Shown here: piece after piece, positions 11,001-23,000 of the stretch | Layout: each line of letters opens with the position of its first letter | How positions within the stretch are numbered: the first letter of the stretch is position 1 | DNA from: Archivesica marissinica | Lineage: Eukaryota > Mollusca > Bivalvia > Venerida > Vesicomyidae | Assembly: GCA_014843695.1 (NCBI GenBank) | Contig: CM026397.1 | Location: 46,438,891-46,502,890 of the forward strand | Direction of reading: 5' to 3' | DNA length: 64,000 nucleotides | Notes under the pieces: model-generated | Databases searched by the model: none | What the model saw: the letters and a program-made list of their open reading frames with translations, nothing else | What the model was told of the DNA's origin: nothing | Translations under genes and position numbers: made by a program

Positions 11001-14000
11001 TAGGCTAGATTGTCATACAACAAAATTCATACATATATTGGTAATAATTAAATATTTCATATACGGTGGTCGCCAGATCGGACAGGTGGGTTTTATCCAG
11101 GTCATGGAGATACATCTTTACTACATTGAATGTTGACTGATTCATATACACTAAAGTAGATAATATTGTATTTACCATGCGATACTGTTCCTCTAGCATG
11201 GTCACCGGCACATTTTGAGAACACTTTGTCTTAGCGTAACGCTCAAACAGGGAGGTTTCCAATCCAAGTAGCCCCGCCTCTTTGCACATGATGATTGGCC
11301 TGAGCTGTTTATGATCACCAATCAGTACGACCTGTTCTGCCTTTGTAGCAATGATAGGAACAAGGCATTGTGGTTCCGGGCACATTCCTGATTCATCAAC
11401 AATCACCTAATAATAAACGTAAAACGGGTCATATGAGTAAATTATTGAAAAATCGACAGACTGGAACCCATGCTAATCAGACGCTACAAATGTATAACAA
11501 GATCAATATAAATCCAGATTTGAAAACAATACAAGATTCAAGATGGAATTATTGCAAATGTTTAATAGAAAATGCATAGATCCGATTGGGTGGAGTGGCC
11601 TGTTGTACTGTGTCTGCTTCTGTTTTTAAGTGTGTGTCATTCTTGACGTGATAGTTTCCCTAATATGCATGTTTGTTTTGGTGTTATTTTTATTTAAGTT
11701 TAGCAAGAGTGAAACTTGTCCTAAATGTGACATGTTTGTTAATAATAGCAAACTACACATAATATACTCATGTCCGAAAACTGAGCATCTCAGAACTGCC
11801 CTATGGACAACTGTTTTTGATCAAGCAGGAATAAACATGTATTTACGGTTCATCTCAAAGGATCCTATTACCCAAATCTGTGATTTGCTGTTAGGTATGT
11901 CTACTTATGAACTTGATGAAGCAAGCCGTGACACTATCCAAATTACAGCAGTGAATATATTACATACAATGTTCTATCGTGTGTATAACCATAGTGGGAT
12001 GTGGTACATGAATTAACATGAATAGAGCAGAACTGTCCAATAATGTAGATAAATTGGCGAATTAAAATATGCTTGCCTTTCTTGCAAAGCGCAAATGCCA
12101 AACATTATTCGAAGGTAATAAATATCTGCGTGTAATAAATTGTTTATTTACAAATAAAATTAGCTTGTAACTGTATAATGTACATGTCATTGTGATGGGA
12201 TTTAGCATGGGTTCATCTCATATACTCTACATTATTCTATTCTAGTGTAGGGCTGTGTTCTGAAACAGCTCGTCAACTTACGATTTTTAATATTTGAGTT
12301 CCTGTTTACACCTTATGTTTCTTTTCGGTAAGGTGTACGATCGGGATCCGATATTATAGTAAATTCAATGTTCGATTTTGTTATGCAACGCTGGCAATTA
12401 TTGTCACAATGTTACATATCTGTTATATTGTTTGTCGTGTTCTTTGTTTTTGTAATTACATGTATATAGTTTAATTACATGATATCACAATGTTTGTTCG
12501 TATTCGGTAATAGTTGTAATATTGTAAATGTATCTGTATTATACATGTATGTGATAGCTCTCCTATAATGGAGGATAATAAAGAATCTATCTATCTATCT
12601 CTACCGGTTGCCAATTTCAGCGACATGCAGTTTACCTAACAATACCTTTCCTGGGCAGGCTCCAGTGGTTAAAAGTACTTGGTGCACCAGCCTCCGTAAT
12701 AATCTGCCAACTTTGTCATATAAAGAGACACGGTCTGAGCGGGCCTCGGACCCGTGACCATCAGTGATGATAGGTTACAGTGGTATACAAGACAACGACT
12801 TTGACCACTCGACCATGGAGGCGATCCATTATGCATGTATGTTTATATTATGTATCATTTTAATGTTAACTTTCTTACAAGTATCATATCTATATATGGA
12901 ATAAACGTAATAAGTACCTGATGGACACGTGTTGCCTCTAATACTTTTGGGTTTGATCCAACAGCTGTGGTACACAGAATTACATCGTGCTTTCGAATTT
13001 CCTCGATCGAAGCTTCCCTGACAAGATGCACACTACTTCTGGGTTAGGTTCATAGTTATTGGCTTTGAAGTTTTTATCATATGCGTTGATTTCCTCCGCG
13101 TTTTTCTTTCCTTTCTGCCTAATCAAGTGATGGAGTGCCACGGGGTACAACACAGGGGATGTCTTTTGGTTTCTGGTGCTTCTCTTGGACAAGAATGTTC
13201 TTCCAGGTATCGGGAAGTCCAGAGCCTCGATAGATCTGCCATAGACTCGAATGAAGTCTGGACGATAACTTCCCATGCGGTGATACATCCATTCTGCAAT
13301 GAATTGCCAATTATTTCAAGTGTTGCAATACACATGTCATTTTAGGGTAAACAGCACATCTTTTAACTTGCATATTTCAGCCGCATGCTAAACATAACTA
13401 TTGCATGCAACAAATGATTGGAGGTAATAATTTTTATTTTCTCAAATCTCAATCTCGAGCTCAAATGATATGATTTACTCTTGGCTCAACCAATTAAGAT
13501 AGTTCACATTTATTTCAAGTTTCCTTTACCGCCCTATATCTACATAGCAAGCCACCATATATGCCCATACAGCACGATATATGTCAATACAGCACACCAT
13601 GCCCTATGCCTACATAGCAAGCCACCATATATGCCCATACAGCACGATATATGTCAATACAGCACACCATGCCCTATGCATACATAGCAAGCCACCATAT
13701 ATGCCCATACAGCACGATATATGTCAATACAGCACACCATGCCCTATGCCTACATAGCAAGCCACCATATATGCCCATACAGCACGATATATGTCAATAC
13801 AGCACACCATGCCCTATGCATACATAGCAAGCCACCATATATGCCCATACAGCACGATATATGTCAATACAGCACACCATGCCCTATGCCTACATAGCAA
13901 GCCACCATATATGCCCATACAGCACGATATATGTCAATACAGCACACCATGCCCTATGCATACATAGCAAGCCACCATATATGCCCATACAGCACGATAT

Positions 14001-17000
14001 ATGTCAATACAGCACACCATGCCCTATGCCTACATAGCAAGCCACCATATATGCCAATACAGAACGATATATGTCAATACAGCACGCCATGCCCTATGCA
14101 TACATAGCAAGCCACCATATATGCCCATACAGCACGATATATGTCAATACAGCACACCATGCCCTATGCATACATAGCAAGCCACCATATATGCCAATAC
14201 AGAACGATCTATGTCAATATAGCACACCATGCCCTATGCATACATAGCAAGCCGCCATATATGCCCATACAGAACGATCTATGTCAATATAGCACACCAT
14301 GCCCTATGCATACATAGCAAGCCACCATATATGCCCATACAGCACGATCTATGTCAATAGAGCACACCATGCCCTATGCATACATAGCAAGCCACCATAT
14401 ATGCCCATACAGCACGATCTATGTCAATATAGCACACCATGCCCTATGCCTACATAGCAAGCCACCATATATGCCCATACAGCACGATCTATGTCAATAT
14501 AGCACACCATGTCCTATGCATACATAGCAAGCCACCATATAAACAGAAAACACTTTCCTACCAGCAACCAAGTCCACAGATCTATTGGATGGCCCACAAA
14601 AGAGGACTTGTTTTTTTGGTTTTCCTTCTTTGTACTGAATGCCATTGACTTTGTTGAAGAGGCACACAAGCTTAATTCCTGTGTAGGTCTTGCCAGTACC
14701 TGAAATCATTTCAATACATAATCAACATGCAAACAATGTTAAACATTACCTGCATATAAACAAGTCTTAGCAAAGTTTGCAAACAATGTTAAACATTACT
14801 TGCATATAAACCAGTCTTAGCAAAGTTTGCAAACAATGTTAAACATTACCTGCATATAAACCAGTCTTAGCAAAGTTTGCAAACAATGTTAAACATTACT
14901 TGCATATAAACAAGTCTTAGCAAAGTTTGCAAACAATGTTAAACATTACCTGCATATAAACAAGTCTTAGCAAAGTTTGCAAACAATGTTAAACATTACT
15001 TGCATATAAACCAGTCTTAGCAAAGTTTGCAAACAATGTTAAACATTACCTGCATATAAACCAGTCTTAGCAAAGTTTGCAAACAATGTTAAACATTACT
15101 TGCATATAAACAAGTCTTAGCAAAGTTTGCAAACAATGTTAAACATTACCTGCATATAAACAAGTCTTAGCAAAGTTTGCAAACAATGTTAAACATTACT
15201 TGCATATAAACCAGTCTTAGCAAAGTTTGCAAACAATGTTAAACATTACCTGCATATAAACCAGTCTTAGCAAAGTTTGCAAACAATGTTAAACATTACT
15301 TGCATATAAACCAGTCTTAGCAAAGTTTGCAAACAATGTTAAACATTACTTGCATATAAACCAGTCTTAGCAAAGTGTGCAAACAATGTTAAACATTACC
15401 TGCATATAAACCAGTCTTAGCAAAGTTTGCAAACAATGTTAAACATTACTTGCATATAAACCAGTCTTAGCAAAGTTTGCAAACAATGTTAAACATTACC
15501 TGCATATAAACCAGTCTTAGCAAAGTTTGCGAACAATGTTAAACATTACCTGCATATAAACCAGTCTTAGCAAAGTGTGCAAACAATGTTAAACATTACC
15601 TGCATATAAACCAGTCTTAGCAAAGTTTGCGAACAATGTTAAACAGTACCTGCATATAAACAAGTCTTAGCAAAGTTATTTTCTTATTAAATAGCCATTA
15701 CATAAAGAGACAACAAACAAAAACATATGCAGGAGAGAATCGGTGGCAAATACATTAATACAGTATTGCTAAAACATACCGGCATATTATTTCTTTTAAA
15801 AATTTACAAAGTTTTCTGTATTAAGTCATAAATGATCAGTTTTACAGGAGGTGTCGATCATATGGACAACCGTTAACAACGATAAATAAGACGATAAATA
15901 AACGTGAAAAAATCTACACACAAATCAAGGTTGCATAATATTCTGATATAATTTAAAGTCTCTTGCGGGGGTTTTTTTCTTCATTTTATTTCTTCATTTC
16001 GAAAAATAATACTATAATTCATAAATATTATGCAAATATAGCCTTTAAACCACCATTTCAAGAGTTATTGGTGATTTTGTTAAAGAAATACCAAAAAAGG
16101 GAGGTAATTTACAAATGGTAATTTTACAAAAGCAGGTTCATTTGTGACAATATTTTGTAAATTTCACTTTTTATCGTAATAATATATTATTGAAAAATGA
16201 AAATATAAGACAATATTCACAATATCTAATCATCCGCTCCTTGCAATATCTCGGTGTGCAACACATTCTAAGTAAACGCATACAGTGGCGTCCGTGGTCC
16301 AGTGGTAGAGCGTCGGATTTGGAATCGAACGGTCCCGGGTTCGATACTCGGTTAGGCCACGTATGTAGTGTCATGAGCAAGGCACCTCACACATTGCTTA
16401 GTACTGGTTAATCGCTTAGGTCGGCTAAGTCTGCCCAGGAAAACTTGTCTAAGTCCCCGCGAGGGGTTTGACATTAAAGGAACATACATACAGGGGCTTT
16501 AGGGAATAGAATCAAGATGTGGTCCGTTTATTGGGGTAAGCAACACATATATGCATTAACATACCAGTGTTCGAAACTACATGAAAGAGAACATAAATCG
16601 TAGAGAATAAATAAATATACCAGGTGGGCCATGTATTAGAGAAAATCGAGACATCAGCGCTCTGTCGATAGCTTGTTGCTGCATTTTGTTGTTCCGTGGT
16701 AGTGGCCTTCGTCGTGGGTCAGCGGTGCTTTCTTCGTAGTACACATCACGTTCTATAAGACTAGCGATATGCTTGTGATCTTTGTCTGAAATATATAATT
16801 GTATTAAAGTACTTAAAATAGGCATAGGCCATGATCCATTTGTTTATGCCAGCTCAAAGGCAAATATTATCAGCTAACCCCAGGCTGACCTGTAATCCAG
16901 TGGTTAACACACTGAACTGGTTATCCAGTGATCGCAGGTTCGACCCCCCCCCCCTGTCGGACCCTAATAAAATTAACAGTCTTATAGATGGGACTTTAAA

Positions 17001-20000
17001 CAGAGGTCTCTTGTCTGTGCTTTACACCGTGCACGTAACAGAACCTGAGGATATTCTGGAATGGGTCTCTGTCTGTACCATTGCACTATCCACCAACATT
17101 CTAAAATGATTAATCTCTTCAGGAGGCGTCGCTCATATGGGCAACCAACCGGTAGTGATGATAAATAGACATCAAACACACAGACACACACACACACACA
17201 TAACCTTTTCAACACCACATACCTCTATAGGCTTACAAAAAGTGTAGATCCCGCATCAGGATCTTCAGATTTGGCCAGTAAAATTACTATTTTTAGACAA
17301 AATTACCCATTTTGATAAATGAACTGGTCCAAAATGTTCCTATTAATTTATTGGTCTAAACATATGATGCACCTGTCCATGTCAGTTACTTGGTGTTGAA
17401 TGGGTTAATAAAACATAATTAAATGCATATATGTACCTAAACATAATTAAATACATATATGTACCTAAACATAATTAAATACATATATGTACCCAAGTCC
17501 GGTATCGGTTTATTCAGAGCAATCTTTGCTGCCAATGTATCCGGACAAGACGGTAGCTGGGTTAATAAAACATATTTAAATACATATATGTACCTAAACA
17601 TAATTAAATACATATATGTACCTAAACATAATTAAATACATATATGTACCCAAGTCCGGTATCGGTTTATTCAGAGCAATCTTTGCTGCCAATGTATCCG
17701 GACAGGACGGTAGCTGGGTTAATAAAACATAATTAAATACATATATGTACCTAAGTCCGGTATCGGTTTATTCAGAGCAATCTTTGCTGCCAATGTACCC
17801 GGACAAGACGGTAGCTGGGTTAATAAAACATAATTAAATACATATATGTACCCAAGTCCGGTATCGGTTTATTCAGAGCAATCTTTGCTGCCAATGTACC
17901 CGGACAAGACGGTAGCTGGGTTAATAAAACATAATTAAATACATATATGTACCTAAGTCCGGTATCGGTTTATTCAGAGCAATCTTTGCTGCCAATGTAC
18001 CCGGACAAGACGGTAGCTGGGTTAATAAAACATAATTAAATACATATATGTACCTAAGTCCGGTATCGGTTTATTCAGAGCAATCTTTGCTGCCAATGTA
18101 TCCGGACAAGACGGTAGTTGGGTTAATAAAACATAATTAAATACATATATGTACCCAAGTCCGGTATCGGTTTATTCAGAGCAATTGTTGCTGCCAATGT
18201 ATCCGGACAAGACGGTAACTTCTTGATGAAGCTTTCAGATATCCTGTAAACAGATAATTAGTTTAGTTTATAACAAATATTGGCGATATATTATTAAAGT
18301 TTATACAACATTATTTTACCTCGATTGCACTACAACTTTTCTCAATTATATTAATGAGGACAGAGGCAATGCGGAATGTAAGTCCCTTGCCTAAGGACAC
18401 ATTCGTACCGTCTACAACTACGCACGCACTGGTGATCCGGTAAATTAGTATACATACAGAAAGGTAACTTGCAAATAATATACTCTTTAGTAAATAACCA
18501 TTAACCAATAACTTACTGGTGATACGGTAAATAAGTATACATACAGAAAGGTAACTTGCAAATAATATACTCTTTAGTAAATAACCATTAACCAATAAAT
18601 TACTGGTGATACGGTAAATAAATAAACATACAGAAAGGTAACTTGCAAATAATATACTCTTTAGTAAATAACCATTAACCAATAAATTACTGGTGATCCA
18701 GTAAATAAATAAACATACAGAAAGGTAACTTGCAAAAATATTTGCACACTTCACTGTTCATAATAAATATTTAAAATTCTGCAGTGTATAATATATATTG
18801 AATAATTCTGCAGTGTATAATATATATTGAATAATTCTGCAGTGTATAATATATATTGAATAATTCTGCAGTGTATAATATATATTGACTAATAATCATA
18901 CAATACAGTAAGAAATTCTTTATAATTATCTGCTTCTTAGAATACGTTTAGTTTAAACTTTATTTATTTTACAATGATTGCTTTAACAACTTATATTAAT
19001 CACACTCGTTGGCACGAATGAACGCCTAAATGTGATCACTAGTATGTTAGAAACGCATACCTGTCCAATCAGGCGACAACCGTACCAGCTCACATAATTC
19101 GCAGTCCGATGATCGAACAAGAGTTGCATTGGTGAGAAGCGAACATGCAAACCCCAGCCTATGACTTAGAATATGTGTGCAGCGCACTCAAAGTAAACGC
19201 CTATGACTTAGAATATGTGTGCAGCGCACTCAAAGTAACGCCTATGACTTAGAATATGTGTGCAGCGCACTCAAAGTAAACGCCTATGACTTAGAATATG
19301 TGTGCAGCGCACTCAAAGTAACGCCTATGACTTAGAATATGTGTGCAGCGCACTCAAAGTAAACGCCTATGACTTAGAATATGTGTGCAGCGCACTCAAA
19401 GTAACGCCTATGACTTAGAATATGTGTGCAGCGCACTCAAAGTAAACGCCTATGACTTAGAATATGTGTGCAGCACACTCAAAGTAAACACATACTCAGT
19501 ATATGTTTCCATTACTACACTAACTTATACCAATTATACGAGGTCAAACAGTCTTATTTGATCTGAAGAATACTGCTACGAAATGTTCATAACTATGTAT
19601 GTGAACTAATCAATTCAATGGTTGCATGCACATACCTATCTACCTCTGATTTCCTCAGAATCTCCACGCTAAATCTCTGATCTGCAGACGTCTGGTGGAA
19701 ATTCGCTGGGAATTCCGGTGCTTTCTCGTGCAGAGAAAATGAAACTGTGATTTTCCCACCAGTACGTTGGTCCTTCTTCCTTTTAACTCTAGTGACCTCG
19801 GCATGGCCTAACCACACTGTATCGAGTGCTTGCACATCTTGATTTTGATGTTCCACAGCTGTGTTGGAGACTGGAAGAGTCGTTTTCAAGCATAGCCAGT
19901 CATACGATGATGCACCAACTGTGTCATCATCAGCATCATCTTCGTCATCTGAAACCGTTCCAGACAACTCTATATTCCTAACAACACACTCAGTCAACCC

Positions 20001-23000
20001 GAGGGCAAACTTTCCTTTTCTGTCGCCTGTGAATTTTATATGAACATTGTTGATGTTACATGATTCTTCATTTCTAACTATTCCAGTGGCAGATTCCATG
20101 AGCATTATTGGCAACCATCTCTCAAGATACATTTTCACGTTCTGATATTGATCACAAGTTCCGCGTGTCACGTATCTATAAAGATACAAAACTGGGTTTT
20201 CGGTATGCTGAAGACAGAACTTGATGTTGCCGGTCATGTTATAAAGCATTGGTTTTGGTGCAATCATTCCCTTGAAAGGTTCGGCCGACATCTGTATCTT
20301 CACTTGCTGGCCACGGGCGTATGTCATAGAGAACTTTGTGTTTGGTTGCATCATTTGCAAATCACGACACTCCGTTGAAACGTCGTCCGATCCTTCACTG
20401 TGATGCGAAGCATTTGCATTCCTGATAGTACGAGATAAATCTGCAACGTTACCTTCCACGGCACATTTCAACATTCTGGCCCACTCGTATAATGGTAGGA
20501 AAACGACGCCTTTGTTTGGATTCAACCTCAATTGGTTTCCTCTATCTGGTGGGTAATTGGGTTGCACGTGAAAGTCGTACAATCTTTTTCTCCATACAGC
20601 GTTGACTTTGTTCCATTTTGTGGCATTGTCTTTGAATATGTCCGGTTTGAATCCCATATCCAAACGGTTGGATGTAAGTTCCCTGTTGGATTTCGACACA
20701 TATTTCAGCAGTGGGGAACACAGAGTAATGCCTCTATCTGTTACCTCATCAACAAAACAGTTGACCATCTTCGGATTACTCTTGAACTCGACCGCTTGCT
20801 GAAGCGACTTGCATTCTTTTTCGTATGCTTTTGCCCGTTTTGTTACCGAGTTGATATGCATACAAATGGTATCTATCTCCTCTTTGTCATAGGGAGATAT
20901 CTTTTTCTCAAATATGCCTGCATGTACAAGACGTTGTATGATCAAGTCATTATATCGCCTTATTGGTGATGTGAAATGGGTGTAGGGGGATATATCCAGG
21001 CTGTAATGGTTACGATCTGCTTTCCCGGTTAGGCTACCAGAGCACCTGTACCCTGCCCTTTCCTGAATAGAGACCCAGTGTTGATAGACTATCAGCTGGA
21101 GTGGATGTAGATCGTCCTTTCGAAGACACCGTGCTGCAGCGGTCTTGGGTGAAGCCCTCATCTTATCCCAAACTGATTGGGAGAGCATAACGGTTTTTGA
21201 AGTCTGTTCATTGAGACAGTCATAGAGACTGGATTCTTTTGGTCCCAGCTGTTTATTCTGTAATCTGACAACAATGTCCAGATAATTGTTATTTTGTTTG
21301 AAAAATTCCTCAAGATTATCTTTTGTTGGAAATGGTTGACAGCGAAGCGGAACACAGTATCTGTATGTCCTAAGTAATCGCTCAGCCACTTTTCTATTCG
21401 TCATGATCATAAACTCCTCCACAAGATAATGTGCTTCCATGGTTCCTCTCTCAGAGTCATCGATATGAGATTCTTCCCAATCCAAGTCCAGTGCAAACAT
21501 GGCATTTCCTAATCTATCCTTTCGAATCATGTGGGCTAACCGAAACAAACATTTGATATCCTGTGCAATCATATCATCATTTCCCGTCATTTGTTTGGAA
21601 ATCATTTCTTGAGCCTCACCATACGTCAGTTGCCCTTTAGATCGAATGAACGACTTCACAATATCACAGTTGTTTCCCTCCATTTGCATGAGTTTGCCAT
21701 TTGATCCCATGTAAAAGAAAACTGATATTGTCAACCGGAGTTGTCCTTGCAGCAGACTACACAAGTTAGCACTTAGCGGTTCAGGAAGCATGTTCCTTGA
21801 TTTTCGTATACCAGGATAAAATGTTGTAGCTCTCTGTCTGGCTTCTTCATCAAGTGGTGTGTTCTGAGGGATGTACATCGCAACATCGGCAATATGCACA
21901 CCGACTTTATATCCGCCATCAATTTTCCCCACACTGAGGGCATCATCTAGGTCTTTAGAATCAGGTGGATCGATTGTAAATATATTTAACCCCGTCAGAT
22001 CAATTCTGCCCTGTAGAAAATGATCTAATGGTTCATCGCCTGCTCTTCTGATCATACTTGACACTTGCTCCACTGTACTTTTTTTGTATAGTGTCGGTAC
22101 TTCATGTTTCAGATTCAGAACCATCAATCCGGTAGCCACGCTGCTTCCGCTCGGAAGCTGTTTGATAATTGCCCCTCTCGGGTAGATATTGCGTGTACCA
22201 CAGTTGATGTACGCTACCAGGAAGATGAAGGAACCCTGATCAGCCGGATTAATATCCACTATCCGCGGATTACATAATTCTCCTACACGTTCATCATGAT
22301 CATAAATTTCAATTTTGTATCTCCTTGCCTTGAAACTCTGATACTTTTGCTTTATTTCCCTGTCCAATATATGAATCTTTGGTATTGTCTTACACATTGG
22401 CCGTACAAGATGACTGTCCATGTCATCAAGTGTGCATATAAAAACTGGATGTTTTGTGTTTTTGTGGCGTTGCCTGTTCCATACACCGATAACCTTACCA
22501 TATCTTTTGTCGTTTTCCTGTTTATCATCGAGTAATTCGACAACAACCTCATCTTCATTATAGGCCTGTCCGATTTTTGATCGACCCGAAATTTCAATAA
22601 TATTGATAGAATGTTTTGCATCAATCGGTTTGCAGTATGCCTCGTGTGCTGCTTCTATCTGTATCTCACATAGTATGTACTTCCTTGGATTTTCGAGCAG
22701 CTTCTGTTGAAGCTTACTTTTGTCAAGAAATTCTGTATAAAACTGATCTCTACTCATAACATGCGGGTGTGTATCTTCGAATTGATGCAAAAACGACATA
22801 TTGAGCGATATGCCTGTCTTAAGGAGCTTCTCGTCTAAGTCTGCACTCCCGAGGTTTTCCGAAATATCATCATTCTCCTGGTAAAATCTACGACTTTGTT
22901 CAAAGAACGACATTTCCTCTTGCATGGCATCTGTCGCAAGATATTGTTCCGATACATTGGAACTGTCTGTTCTAGAAGAACTAGCATAATCGAAGCTAGT

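Noticed and set aside
13000..13060. A 19-nt intron as the explanation of the H5 frameshift
   Set aside because: GTAGTG...TCAG is far below the minimum length for splicing and does not restore the correct frame.
18311..18754. 147-codon minus-strand frame with repeated hydrophobic segments
   Set aside because: Four copies of an 87-bp repeat; apparent membrane segments are AT-rich translation.
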